Positions 16,737 through 25,953 are shown, numbered from the stretch's first letter. The stretch: 27,477 bases of DNA from Rhodobacteraceae bacterium UBA996 (GCA_002291955.1 DBBA01000239.1:1-27477), one strand, 5' to 3'. Numbers and translations are program-made. Notes: a model not told the origin generated them from the sequence alone.

Positions 16737-17218
16737 AGCAGCCCCGCCGCATAGGCCGCGACCGACCGCATCACCACCAGATCGACAGGGGCAGGACCGG
16801 TCATCCAGACCGCACAGGCCACCTGTGCAAGGCGCGTCCGGCGGACCTGCCCGGGCCCGAACCCCGGCGCAGACAGGTCGGCGGGCGTGAGTCGCGCCAG
16901 CACCGCCCGCGCACCGGGTCCGGTCAGGCGGAACCCCATGCGGGCGTCCGACACGTCGGCAGCCAGATGGGGCAGACCCGCCAGTGCCCCTTGCAGCCCG
17001 GCGACGGTGGCCGTGGCGTCGGGGACCAGAAGGAGCAGTTCGTCGGGCGCCATCCAAAGGACGCCGTGCCCGCCCGCGTCCAGCGATGCACCCAGCCGCG
17101 CAGGCACGTCCTGCCCGCAGGCCGCGCGCACCGCGGCCGCTACGCGGGCATCCGCAAGGTCCGCCTTCAGCGTGACCATCCCCGGCAGGGTCAGGGGGGC
17201 GACCGTCACCTCAGCCAT
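16694..17218 (-). CDS. soxG: Sarcosine oxidase gamma subunit
   Basis: 174 aa from ATG 17218, which overlaps the soxA stop by 8 bp. It is the smallest folate-domain-like subunit of heterotetrameric sarcosine oxidase, related in fold to the GcvT/YgfZ family. Typical segments are LGASLDAGGHGVLWMAPDELLLLVP, then ADVSDARMGFRLTGPGARAVLARLTPADL and a late RTRLAQVACAVWM. It is the last gene of soxB-(small ORF)-soxD-soxA-soxG and assembles with the other three in the cytosol. Its 3' end overlaps the LysR gene tail on the opposite strand. Confidence 0.93.
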   Translation of the reverse strand: MAEVTVAPLTLPGMVTLKADLADARVAAAVRAACGQDVPARLGASLDAGGHGVLWMAPDELLLLVPDATATVAGLQGALAGLPHLAADVSDARMGFRLTGPGARAVLARLTPADLSAPGFGPGQVRRTRLAQVACAVWMTGPAPVDLVVMRSVAAYAAGLLQGAAAAEAVAPLG

Positions 17219-20204
17219 GCATCCGTCCCCCGTCCGGGTCATACTGGCACGGCGCCACGACCGTGGCGCGGATCGGCGCCGCGCCGATGCGGCTGACATC
17301 GACCGATTGACCCATGCGATCCGGGCCGTGGCGCAGCAGCGCCAGCGCGATCCCGCGCTTGAGCGTGGGGGACCAGTAGGTGGACGTCACCCGCCCCTGC
17401 GTCGCCCGCTGGCCGTTCTCGGTCCGCCCCGCATCCAGCACATAGGCGCCCTCGGGCAGCACGCTGTCATCGGCGGCCCGCAGCCCCACCAGCCGCCAGC
17501 GGTCAGGGGCGGCCAGATGGCTGCGCTCCATCCCCCGCTTGCCCAGGAAATCAGCCTTCTTCTTCGAGATCATGCCTTCGAGGCCAAGGTCGCGGGGCGT
17601 CACCGTGCCGTCGGTCTCGTCCCCGATCATGATGAAGCCCTTCTCGGCCCGCAGGACATGCAGCGCCTCGGTCCCGTAGGGCGTGATGCCGACGCCCTGC
17701 CCGGCCCGCAGCAGCGCCTGCCACAGGTCCATGCCCCGGGCCGCCGGAACCGCCACCTCGAACCCCAGTTCCCCCGAGAACGAGATGCGGAAGATGCGGG
17801 CGGGGATGCCGGCCAGCGTGCCATGCGTCCAGTGCATGTGCGGCAGCGCCGCCGTCAGGTCGATGTCGCCCGACAGGGTTTCCAGCACATCGCGCGCGCG
17901 CGGCCCGGCGACGGCCACCTGCGCGTACTGTTCCGTCAGGTTCAGGGTGAAGACCCGCCAGTCCCACCATTCGGTCTGCAACCAGTCCTCCATGTGGGCA
18001 TGGATGCGGTCGGCGCCCCCGGTGGTGGTGTGGCAGAGCCAGGCGTCATCCGACAGCCGCGCCACCACGCCATCGTCGATCAGGAAGCCCTGTTCGGAAC
18101 ACATGAGGCCATAGCGGCAGCGCCCGACCGGCAGGGTGGACATGGCGCCGGTGTACAGCATGTCGAGGAACCGCCCCGCGTCCAGCCCCTGCACGAGGAT
18201 CTTGCCGAGGGTGGAGGCATCGAGGATGCCGACGCCCTGCCGCACCGCGTTCACCTCGCGCGCCACTGCCACCTCGTGGGTTTCACCGGGGGCGGGATAG
18301 CAGTACGGACGGCGCCACAGGCCCACGGGTTCCATGTACGCCTCGCGCTCCACGTGCCACCCGAGCATCGGCGTGGCGCGTACCGGCTGGAACAGGTCGC
18401 CCCTTGCCTCGCCCGCGAGCGTTCCGAGCGTCACGGGCACGTAGGGCGGGCGGAAGGTGGTGGTGCCGACGGCGGGGATGTCCTTGTGCAGCGCCTGCGA
18501 CAGCACCGCGAGGCCGTTGATGTTGGACAGTTTGCCCTGATCGGTCGCCATGCCGAGCGTTGTGTAGCGCTTGGTGTGCTCGACGCTTTCGAACCCCTCG
18601 CGCGCGGCAAGGTCCACGTCGGCGACCTTCACGTCGTTCTGGAAGTCGAGGAAGGCCTTGGCGCGGAGCGCGGGGCCCGCGCCCTGCGGCATCATCCAGA
18701 CGGGCGCGATGTCGGTGCCGGTGGGGTCGTCCGATCCGTCGATCCGGTCCTGCCCGGTGGCGGCGGCGGTGCCTGCGGCCGTGCCTTCGGCCAGTGCCGC
18801 GGCGGGCGACAGGCGCCCGTTGGCCGCACCCGCGGGGATCACCATGGCGGTGCCGTCGGCACCCCGCGGCGGATGGGCGGGGTCGGGGCGGAACATCGCG
18901 CGGTCCGCGTCCCAGGCGACGCGCCCCCCACAATGCGACCACAGGTGCACCGCGGGCGACCAGCCGCCCGACATGGCGACGGCCTCGCAGGCGATCTCCT
19001 CGACCACCGCGCCCTCGCCTGCCACGGCGCAGACCTTGACCCCGGCCACCCGCTGCCGCCCGGCGACCCCGGCGATGCCGTGCCCGGCCAGTACGCGGAT
19101 CCCGGCGGCGCGGGCGGCGTCCGCCAGCAGACCGTTCGGGGCCGCACGGGCATCCAGGATCGCAGGAACCCGCAGCCCCGCTGCCACCAGCGCCAGCGCC
19201 GTGTGATAGGCGTCGTCGTTGTTCGTCACCACCACCGTCCGGTCACCCGGGAACACGGCGTGGTTCACCAGATAGTCTCGCACGGCGGACGCCAGCATCA
19301 CCCCCGGCAGGTCGTTGCCCGGAAACGCCAGCGGCCGCTCGATCGCGCCCGCGGCCAGCACCACACGCCCCGCCCGGATGCGCCACAGCCGCTGCCGGGG
19401 TCCGGGGGCGCCGGGGTCGTGGTCGGTCAGCCGCTCGGCCGCAAGGACAAAGCCGTGGTCGTAGACACCGACCGCGGCGCAGCGCGGGATCAGGCGGACG
19501 TTCTCCATCTCCTCCAGCGCGGCGAGGGTCTGGCCCAGCCATTGGTCAGGCGCCCGCCCGTCCACGGGATCGCCGTCCACCGGGGCGCGTCCACCCCAGT
19601 GCGCGGACTGTTCCACCACCATCACCCGGGCGCCTGCCCGGCCTGCCGCCAGCGCCGCGGCCAGACCGGCCACGCCGCCGCCCACCACCAGCACGTCCAC
19701 ATGGGCGTGCACCTGTTCATAGGTATCGTCGTCGCGGTGCCGGGGCGCGCGGCCAAGCCCCGCGGCGCGGCGGATCACCGGTTCGAACAGGTGCTTCCAG
19801 AACGGACGCGGGTGGATGAAGGTCTTGTAGTAGAACCCCGCAGGCAGCACCCGTGCCGCCAGCCCGTTCAACGTACCCACGTCGAAGGCGAGCGAGGGCC
19901 AGCGGTTCTGGCTTTCCGCCTCCAGTCCGTCCGACAGGTCCACCTGAGTCGCCCGCGCATTCGGCTCGAAGCGCCCGGCCCGCCCGATCCCCAACAGGGC
20001 GTTCGGCTCCTCGGGGCCGTAGGCGACGATGCCGCGCGGGCGGTGATACTTGAACGACCGCCCGACCAGCCCCTCGCCCGCGCCCAGCAGCGCCGCAGCC
20101 AGCGTGTCGCCCGCAAACCCGGTCAGCCGCCGCCCGTCAAAGGTGAATTCCAGCGCCCGCGACCGGTCGATCAGCCGCCCGCCCGTGGCCAGCCGCCCGC
20201 TCAT
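17211..20204 (-). CDS. soxA: Sarcosine oxidase alpha subunit
   Basis: 997 aa, full length. An N-terminal ferredoxin-like domain (about 15-110; DTLAAALLGAGEGLVGRSFKYHRPRG) leads to a dinucleotide-binding domain with GGGVAG at 175-180 (HVDVLVVGGGVAGLAAALAAGRAGARVMVVEQ) that binds NAD, and a C-terminal aminomethyltransferase-like domain (about 610-990; GILDASTLGKILVQGLDAGRFLDMLYTG..., TYWSPTLKRGIALALL) that binds tetrahydrofolate and takes the methyl carbon as 5,10-methylene-THF. ATG 20204 overlaps the soxD stop in an ATGA tetranucleotide, indicating translational coupling; an upstream in-frame start at 20312 would bury soxD. It overlaps soxG at the other end by 8 bp. Confidence 0.97.
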   Translation of the reverse strand: MSGRLATGGRLIDRSRALEFTFDGRRLTGFAGDTLAAALLGAGEGLVGRSFKYHRPRGIVAYGPEEPNALLGIGRAGRFEPNARATQVDLSDGLEAESQNRWPSLAFDVGTLNGLAARVLPAGFYYKTFIHPRPFWKHLFEPVIRRAAGLGRAPRHRDDDTYEQVHAHVDVLVVGGGVAGLAAALAAGRAGARVMVVEQSAHWGGRAPVDGDPVDGRAPDQWLGQTLAALEEMENVRLIPRCAAVGVYDHGFVLAAERLTDHDPGAPGPRQRLWRIRAGRVVLAAGAIERPLAFPGNDLPGVMLASAVRDYLVNHAVFPGDRTVVVTNNDDAYHTALALVAAGLRVPAILDARAAPNGLLADAARAAGIRVLAGHGIAGVAGRQRVAGVKVCAVAGEGAVVEEIACEAVAMSGGWSPAVHLWSHCGGRVAWDADRAMFRPDPAHPPRGADGTAMVIPAGAANGRLSPAAALAEGTAAGTAAATGQDRIDGSDDPTGTDIAPVWMMPQGAGPALRAKAFLDFQNDVKVADVDLAAREGFESVEHTKRYTTLGMATDQGKLSNINGLAVLSQALHKDIPAVGTTTFRPPYVPVTLGTLAGEARGDLFQPVRATPMLGWHVEREAYMEPVGLWRRPYCYPAPGETHEVAVAREVNAVRQGVGILDASTLGKILVQGLDAGRFLDMLYTGAMSTLPVGRCRYGLMCSEQGFLIDDGVVARLSDDAWLCHTTTGGADRIHAHMEDWLQTEWWDWRVFTLNLTEQYAQVAVAGPRARDVLETLSGDIDLTAALPHMHWTHGTLAGIPARIFRISFSGELGFEVAVPAARGMDLWQALLRAGQGVGITPYGTEALHVLRAEKGFIMIGDETDGTVTPRDLGLEGMISKKKADFLGKRGMERSHLAAPDRWRLVGLRAADDSVLPEGAYVLDAGRTENGQRATQGRVTSTYWSPTLKRGIALALLRHGPDRMGQSVDVSRIGAAPIRATVVAPCQYDPDGGRMHG

Positions 20205-20503
20205 GCCCGGCCCCCCATCCGTGCAGCGATGTCCGGCGGCGGACCGGACCCTTGCGCCGGATAGGTGCCGAAGACCTGCATCGTCACGGTATCGCGCGCC
20301 GCGATGAACCACTTGCCGCAGCCGTAGCTGTGCCGCCAGCGTTCCAGATGCGGGCCCTTGGGGTTGTCGCGCAGGAAAAGATAGGCCTCGAACGCCGCCT
20401 CGTCCGACCCGGGCCCTTCGCGCCGCAGATGCGCCGCGCCACCTTGAGTCAGCTCCGACTCATCGGCCTCAACGCCGCAACAGGGACAGGTCAGGCGCAG
20501 CAC
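20201..20503 (-). CDS. soxD: Sarcosine oxidase delta subunit
   Basis: 100 aa, the small zinc-binding subunit of heterotetrameric sarcosine oxidase. The zinc ligands expected from the family are present: Cys6 and Cys9 in TCPCCG, His58 and Cys62 in ERWRHSYGCGKWF. The conserved block YLFLRDNPKGPHLERWRH is intact. The start is GTG 20503: AAGGAGG sits 7 nt upstream and translation begins immediately with the family sequence LRLTCPCCG. It overlaps soxA by 4 bp. A double hairpin repeat (20535-20580) separates it from the small membrane gene upstream. Confidence 0.96.
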   Translation of the reverse strand: MLRLTCPCCGVEADESELTQGGAAHLRREGPGSDEAAFEAYLFLRDNPKGPHLERWRHSYGCGKWFIAARDTVTMQVFGTYPAQGSGPPPDIAARMGGRA

Positions 20504-20534
20504 GACCGCGCCTCCTTCATCATTGCAAAAGTAC

Positions 20535-20580
20535 CCCGGGGGGAAGCGGTCGCAGACCGCTCGGGGGGCAGCGCCCCCCG
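20535..20580. repeat. Two-hairpin intergenic repeat inside the sarcosine oxidase operon
   Basis: After CCCCGGGGGG come two adjacent perfect stem-loops: AGCGGTC-GCA-GACCGCT (20545-20561) and CGGGGGGC-AGC-GCCCCCCG (20562-20580). The second is the same core as the hairpin at 4148-4166; the first is an extra module missing there. It sits between the 68-aa membrane protein gene (stop 20603) and the soxD ribosome site, so it could attenuate, process or stabilise the operon mRNA. Confidence 0.65.
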
Positions 20581-20602
20581 CCCTTCACCCGGCCGACACG
20601 CC

Positions 20603-20809
20603 CTAGAACACCGTGTAGACAGGGTCGGGCTTGGCCGGCTCCTCGCCGATGCCTGTGCCGGTCCAGCTGACCACGACCAGCCCCGCCAGCAGCAGCGGTG
20701 CGGCCAGCCCGACGACGAAACCCAGCACCCGGGCGCTGCGGCGCGAGGACACGAAGGTCTCGAACCGCGGGATGGTGCCGTCGTCGATGGTGTCCTTGCC
20801 CTGTGCCAT
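20603..20809 (-). CDS. Small single-pass membrane protein in the sarcosine oxidase operon
   Basis: 68 aa from ATG 20809, with a perfect AGGAGG 5 nt upstream, which makes it a convincing small gene. The first 26 residues are polar (AQGKDTIDDGTIPRFETFVSSRRSARVL), followed by one transmembrane helix at about 28-49 (GFVVGLAAPLLLAGLVVVSW) and a short acidic/Pro tail. Positive charge before the helix suggests the N-terminus is cytoplasmic. It lies between soxB and soxD in the same direction. I do not recognise the family; membership in the operon suggests a role with sarcosine oxidase or its transport, but this is inference only. Confidence 0.8.
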   Translation of the reverse strand: MAQGKDTIDDGTIPRFETFVSSRRSARVLGFVVGLAAPLLLAGLVVVSWTGTGIGEEPAKPDPVYTVF

Positions 20810-20924
20810 GCCTGCCTCCTGTCCTGCGCGATGCGCGCCGCCCGCGCGGCAGATATGACCGGAAAGGCGTGAAACAACCCTTGCGACCCGTCCATCGCGG
20901 ACACTTTCGGCCAAACCCCGCGCA

Positions 20925-22169
20925 TCAGTGCGCCACCCCCGCCGCCACGCTCTCGTCCACGAAGCGCCCCTCGCGGAACCGCTCGAGGCCAAAGGCCGAC
21001 GCCAGCGGCGAATGGCCCTTTGCCATCAGTTCCGCCATCGCCCAGCCCGACCCCGGGATCGCCTTGAACCCGCCCGTCCCCCAGCCGCAGTTCAGGAACA
21101 TCCCCTCCACCGGCGCCTTCGAGATGATGGGCGACCGGTCGCCCGTCATGTCCACGATGCCGCCCCACCAGCGCAGCATCTTCAGCCGCGACAGCATCGG
21201 GAACGTCTCAATCAGCGCGCGCAGCGTCTCCTCGACGTGGCTGAAGCTGCCCCGCTGGGTATAGTCGTTGCGCCCGTCGGCCCCGCCGCCGATCACCATC
21301 TCGCCCTTGTCGGACTGGCTCATGTAGCCGTGCACCGTGTTGGCCATCACGACCACGTCCATGCAGGGCTTGATGGGTTCCGACACCAGCGCCTGCAGGG
21401 CAGTCGATTCGATGGGCAGGCGGAACCCGGCCATGCCCGCAAGCACACCGGAATGGCCCGCCACCACCACGCCCAGCTTGCCGCAGCGGATCGGGCCGCG
21501 GGTCGTCTGCACGCCGGTGACGCGCCCGCCCTCCACGTCGATCCCTGTCACCGCGCAGTTCTGGATGATGTCCACGCCCAGGTCGGACGCCCCCCGTGCA
21601 TAGGACCAGGCCACCGCATCGTGCCGCGCCGTGCCGCCGCGGGGTTGCCAGAGCGCCCCCAGCACAGGGTAGCGCGGTCCCGAGACATGGATGATCGGGC
21701 ACAGTTCCTTGACACGCGCGGGCCCGATGAACTCGGTCGCCACGCCCTGCAGCGCGTTGGCCTGCGCCGTCCGCCTGTAGCCCCGCACCTCGTGCTGCGT
21801 CTGCGCCAGCATCATCACGCCGCGCGGGCTGAACATGACGTTGTAGTTCAGGTCCTGGCTGAGCGTCTCGTACAGCGACCGCGCCTTTTCGTAGATCGCG
21901 GCGGACGGGTCCTGCAGGTAGTTCGACCGGATGATCGTCGTGTTGCGGCCCGTGTTGCCGCCGCCGATCCAGCCCTTCTCCAGCACGGCCACCCGGCGCA
22001 TCCCGTGGTTCTTGGCCAGGTAATAAGCGGTCGCAAGCCCATGCCCGCCGCCGCCGACGATCACCGCGTCATAGGCGGCCTGCGGCTCGGGCGAACGCCA
22101 GGCACGCTCCCACCCCTGGTGCCACCCCATCGCCTGCCGGACCAGGGCAAAGACCGAATACCGCTGCAT
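20925..22169 (-). CDS. soxB: Sarcosine oxidase beta subunit
   Basis: 414 aa from ATG 22169, with GGAG 5 nt upstream; a GTG immediately before (22172) is too close to that site. This FAD-dependent subunit oxidises sarcosine. The FAD-binding GxGxxG is in DAVIVGGGGHGLATAYYL (35-52). The segment QPRGGTARHDAVAW (175-188) carries His183, equivalent to the histidine that binds FMN covalently in characterised SoxB proteins. FLNCGWGTGGFKAIPGSGWAMAELM near the C-terminus is the conserved FAD-domain ending. It is the first gene of the operon, 115 bp upstream of the small membrane gene, and is divergent from ccmI. Confidence 0.97.
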   Translation of the reverse strand: MQRYSVFALVRQAMGWHQGWERAWRSPEPQAAYDAVIVGGGGHGLATAYYLAKNHGMRRVAVLEKGWIGGGNTGRNTTIIRSNYLQDPSAAIYEKARSLYETLSQDLNYNVMFSPRGVMMLAQTQHEVRGYRRTAQANALQGVATEFIGPARVKELCPIIHVSGPRYPVLGALWQPRGGTARHDAVAWSYARGASDLGVDIIQNCAVTGIDVEGGRVTGVQTTRGPIRCGKLGVVVAGHSGVLAGMAGFRLPIESTALQALVSEPIKPCMDVVVMANTVHGYMSQSDKGEMVIGGGADGRNDYTQRGSFSHVEETLRALIETFPMLSRLKMLRWWGGIVDMTGDRSPIISKAPVEGMFLNCGWGTGGFKAIPGSGWAMAELMAKGHSPLASAFGLERFREGRFVDESVAAGVAH

Positions 22170-22311
22170 CACGTCTCCTCGTTCCGTCCCTCACATCGCC
22201 CGCGACCACGCCCTTGTGAAGCCCGGAAGCGGCGCTTCCGCGCCGGATGCGACATCGCGCACCGCAGAGCGCGCGGGCGCGGCTCTGGCGGGCCGGGCCT
22301 GCGACCGTTAC

Positions 22312-23553
22312 ATGGGCGCCGTGGACGCAGGGATCATCCAGTTCTGGGCGATTGCGGGGGGCATGGCGCTGGCCGTGGCCCTTGCCATGGCGCGCGCGCT
22401 GCTGCGCCCCGTGCCGCCCCGCGACACCGACCCCGACCTGCGCGTCTACCGCGACCAGCTGGCCGAGATCGACCGCGACCGCGCCCGCGGTGTCCTGTCC
22501 GACAGCGAAGCCGTCACCGCCCGGGCCGAGGTCGCGCGGCGGCTCCTTGACCTCGACCGCCGGGGTGCGGGCACCGAAGCCCCGGTGGCGGGTCCGCGCG
22601 CGCTGGCGGCCGCGGCTGTCGTCGTCGCCGTCGTCGGCGCGACGGCCGCGGTCTACTGGCAGATCGGCGCCCCGGGCTACGCCGACGTGCCCCTGGCCGA
22701 ACGGCTGGCCACCGCCGATGCCCTGCGCGCGACCCGCCCCGGCCAGGCCGAGGCCGAGCGTCAGGTGGCCGCCGCGCGTCCCGCCGCCCCCGCACCCGAC
22801 CGGCAGATGGCCGAACTCATGGACCGGCTGCGCAGCGCGCTCGCCGACCGGCCCGACGATCTGGAGGGGCACCGCCTGCTGGCCCGCAACGAGGCCGCGC
22901 TCGGCAACTTTGCCGCCGCCGCCGCGGCGCAGGCGCGCGTCGTGGCGATCCTGGGCAATGCCGCCACCGCCGCCGACCATGCCGATCTTGCCGAGATGCG
23001 GGTCGTCGCCGCAGGCGGCTACGTCTCGCCCGAGGCCGAGGCGGCACTCGACGCGGCGCTGGCGCTCGACCCCGACAACGGCCCGGCGCGCTACTATTCC
23101 GGGCTCCTTTACGCCCAGACCGGGCGCGCGGACCTCGCCTTCGCCATCTGGGACGGGCTCCGGCGGGATTCGGCGCCCGATGCGCCCTGGCTTGCCGCGC
23201 TGCAGGCGCAATTGCCCGAAGTGGCCGCGATGGCAGGCATCCGCTACGACCCGCCCGCCCCGCCCGCGGCGACACCGGGACCGACCGAGGCCGACATCGC
23301 CGCCGCCGCCGACATGGACCCCGAGGCCCGCGCCGAGATGATCCGCGGCATGGTCGAAGGGCTGGCCGGTCGGCTGGCGGCGGATGGCGGCAGCCCGGCC
23401 GACTGGGGCCGACTGATCGCCGCGCTCACCGTGCTGGGCGAGAACGACCGCGCCCGCACCATCCTGACCGAGGCGCGCACCGCCTTCGCCGATGCCCCTG
23501 GCGCCATCGAGGAGATCGAGGGCGCCGCCCGCCGCGCGGGACTCATCGAATGA
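22312..23553 (+). CDS. ccmI: c-type cytochrome biogenesis protein CcmI
   Basis: 413 aa from ATG 22312; GTG 22321 is also possible and neither has a good ribosome site. CcmI chaperones apocytochrome c to the haem ligation machinery at the periplasmic side of the inner membrane. The N-terminus has a first transmembrane helix (8-30), then the family motif VYRDQLAEIDRDRARGVLS (45-63) and REVARRLLDL-like sequence (EVARRLLDLDRR) in the cytoplasmic loop, then a second helix at about 97-117 (LAAAAVVVAVVGATAAVYW), followed by a TPR-rich periplasmic domain (about 160-340: LEGHRLLARNEAALGNFAAAAAAQARVV, GPARYYSGLLYAQTGRADLAFAIWDGL). No other ccm genes are in view. It overlaps ruvX by ATGA. Confidence 0.95.
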   Translation: MGAVDAGIIQFWAIAGGMALAVALAMARALLRPVPPRDTDPDLRVYRDQLAEIDRDRARGVLSDSEAVTARAEVARRLLDLDRRGAGTEAPVAGPRALAAAAVVVAVVGATAAVYWQIGAPGYADVPLAERLATADALRATRPGQAEAERQVAAARPAAPAPDRQMAELMDRLRSALADRPDDLEGHRLLARNEAALGNFAAAAAAQARVVAILGNAATAADHADLAEMRVVAAGGYVSPEAEAALDAALALDPDNGPARYYSGLLYAQTGRADLAFAIWDGLRRDSAPDAPWLAALQAQLPEVAAMAGIRYDPPAPPAATPGPTEADIAAAADMDPEARAEMIRGMVEGLAGRLAADGGSPADWGRLIAALTVLGENDRARTILTEARTAFADAPGAIEEIEGAARRAGLIE

Positions 23554-24035
23554 TCACCGCCACGATGGAGGACTTTTCGGCCGCGGCACCGCGGGGTCGC
23601 GCGATCCTCGGCCTTGACCTCGGGACCAAGACCATCGGCGTGGCGGTGTCGGACCGGCTGTGGTCGGTCGCCACGCCCGTCCTGACGATCCGCCGGGGCA
23701 AGTTCACCGAGGATGCCACGGCGCTGGCGAAGCTCGTCGCCGACCGGCAGGCCGGGGGCATGATCCTGGGCCTGCCGCGCAACATGGACGGGTCCGAGGG
23801 GCCGCGCGCCCAATCCACGCGCGCTTTCGCGCGCAACCTGTGCCGCGTGGTGGACCTGCCCGTGGGCTTCTGGGACGAACGCCTGTCCACGGTCGCGGCT
23901 GAACGCGCCCTCCTCGAAGCCGACACATCCCGCGCCCGGCGGGCCGAACTGATCGACCATGTGGCCGCGGGCTTCATCCTTCAGGGTGCGCTGGACCGCC
24001 TGCGCCACATCGCGGGGCACGACGATGACCGATGA
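23550..24035 (+). CDS. ruvX: Putative pre-16S rRNA nuclease / Holliday junction resolvase-like YqgF
   Basis: 161 aa with the RNase H-like fold of the YqgF/RuvX family, which acts in 16S rRNA 5'-end maturation (first named as a Holliday junction resolvase). Conserved acidic sites are visible: Asp23 in AILGLDLGTKTIGVAVSD, GLPRNMDGSEGPRAQ (74-88), DERLST (109-114) and Asp136 in IDHVAAGFIL. ATG 23550 overlaps the ccmI stop by 4 bp; a second in-frame ATG at 23565 is possible. It overlaps the next gene by 11 bp, so the three genes are likely one translationally coupled operon. Confidence 0.95.
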   Translation: MITATMEDFSAAAPRGRAILGLDLGTKTIGVAVSDRLWSVATPVLTIRRGKFTEDATALAKLVADRQAGGMILGLPRNMDGSEGPRAQSTRAFARNLCRVVDLPVGFWDERLSTVAAERALLEADTSRARRAELIDHVAAGFILQGALDRLRHIAGHDDDR

Positions 24036-24267
24036 CCTCTGGCGGCGCGACGAGCCGTCAAGCCCCTGCACCAAGGTCTGCACCATCCACCCCGAGGCGC
24101 GGCTCTGCGTGGGGTGCCTGCGCTCGATCGACGAGATCACCGCCTGGTCGCGCATGACCGAGGCGGAGCGCGTCGCGATCATGGCAACCCTGCCCGCCCG
24201 CGTGCCGCGACTGGCCCAGCGTCGCGGCGGCCGCGCCGGGGCCCTTGCCCGCCGCACGCCCGACTGA
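24025..24267 (+). CDS. DUF1289 small Cys-rich protein
   Basis: 80 aa from ATG 24025, overlapping ruvX by 11 bp. It has the DUF1289 pattern SPCTKVCTIHPEARLCVGCLRSIDEITAW with Cys15, Cys19, Cys28 and Cys31, a possible metal or Fe-S site, followed by EAERVAIMATLPAR. The function of this family is unknown to me. The C-terminus is basic (RVPRLAQRRGGRAGALARR). It ends 14 bp before the convergent I78 gene. Confidence 0.92.
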   Translation: MTDDLWRRDEPSSPCTKVCTIHPEARLCVGCLRSIDEITAWSRMTEAERVAIMATLPARVPRLAQRRGGRAGALARRTPD

Positions 24268-24281
24268 CCGGCAGGGTCGGG

Positions 24282-24563
24282 TCAGCCGCAGCGGACCCGG
24301 ATGATCGTTCCCCGGTCGTCCGTGTCGAAGTTGATCCGGGTGGGTTGCAGGTCCATCGTCGCCGGATCGGTGGGACCCAGCACCCGCACCGCCCCCACGA
24401 AGCGCCGCCCCTCGACCCGGTCGCGCGACTGGCCCAGCAGGTCGCGATGCTCGGACGCGCGGCAGGCATCGGCGACACCGACCGGCGGGAACTCCGGCCC
24501 CGGCGCCACGCAGGCGGCCAGGGCCAGGACACTCAGAAGGGGCGGGATGCGTGTGCTGGTCAT
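24282..24563 (-). CDS. Peptidase inhibitor I78 family lipoprotein
   Basis: 93 aa. The N-terminal signal ends in a lipobox (LALAAC, Cys18), so it should be a periplasmic lipoprotein. The mature part matches the I78 pattern: Cys34 in ADACRASEHRDLLGQ, then RVLGPTDPATMDLQPTRINFDTDDRGTIIRVRCG with Cys92 near the end; the two cysteines likely form the family disulfide, and the MD..P.R.N motif is typical. Characterised I78 proteins inhibit serine peptidases (the fungal prototype is AVPI-like), but few bacterial members have been tested. ATG 24563 has no strong ribosome site. It is divergent from the formaldehyde dehydrogenase gene and convergent with the DUF1289 gene. Confidence 0.85.
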   Translation of the reverse strand: MTSTRIPPLLSVLALAACVAPGPEFPPVGVADACRASEHRDLLGQSRDRVEGRRFVGAVRVLGPTDPATMDLQPTRINFDTDDRGTIIRVRCG

Positions 24564-24578
24564 GATGCAAGGCTACCC

Positions 24579-24613
24579 GTGCTGACGGAAAAGAAAAGCC
24601 TTTCCCGTTGCAC
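24579..24613. promoter_or_regulatory. Imperfect inverted repeat upstream of formaldehyde dehydrogenase
   Basis: GTGCTGACGGAAA (24579-24591) and TTTCCCGTTGCAC (24601-24613) are inverted copies matching at 9 of 13 positions (GTGC....GGAAA / TTTCC....GCAC), 9 nt apart, in the 102-bp gap between the divergent I78 and dehydrogenase genes. It is a possible operator; no regulator is known from the sequence. Confidence 0.25.
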
Positions 24614-24665
24614 CTGTCTGCCCATCTCGCGCAGTCTTGCCGCAAAGCGACAGGAGAGCACGACC

Positions 24666-25796
<1,131 letters not shown>

Positions 25797-25812
25797 AGCC
25801 CCGGACAGGGCG

Positions 25813-25834
25813 GTTTGTGCACATGTGCACAAAC
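25813..25834. promoter_or_regulatory. 22-bp perfect palindrome between convergent genes
   Basis: The left arm GTTTGTGCACA is followed immediately by its exact reverse complement, with no mismatch. It begins 17 bp after the formaldehyde dehydrogenase stop, in the gap before the convergent gene ending at 25954. A further GTGCAC occurs at 25867-25872, 42 bp from the second GTGCAC of the palindrome, and both are followed by GGTCAA (25835-25840 and 25883-25888). It may act as a two-way terminator hairpin or as an operator; no T-run follows on either strand. Confidence 0.55.
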
Positions 25835-25953
25835 GGTCAAGCCACTGATCTGAAACGACAAGTGGTGTGCACGTTCACCTTTGGTCAACCTGTCCCAACA
25901 GGACCTGACCGGCGCGTGCGCTGCCGTTGCCCCCGGTGCACCCGGAAAGCCGG

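Noticed and set aside
22247..23341. 364-codon plus-strand frame inside ccmI
   Set aside because: Alternate frame of ccmI; Arg/Pro-rich without motifs, whereas the ccmI frame has family motifs and two membrane helices.
25797..25953. Possible parS or dif site at the palindrome
   Set aside because: The sequence does not match the parS consensus (TGTTTCACGTGAAACA-like) or the XerCD dif layout.
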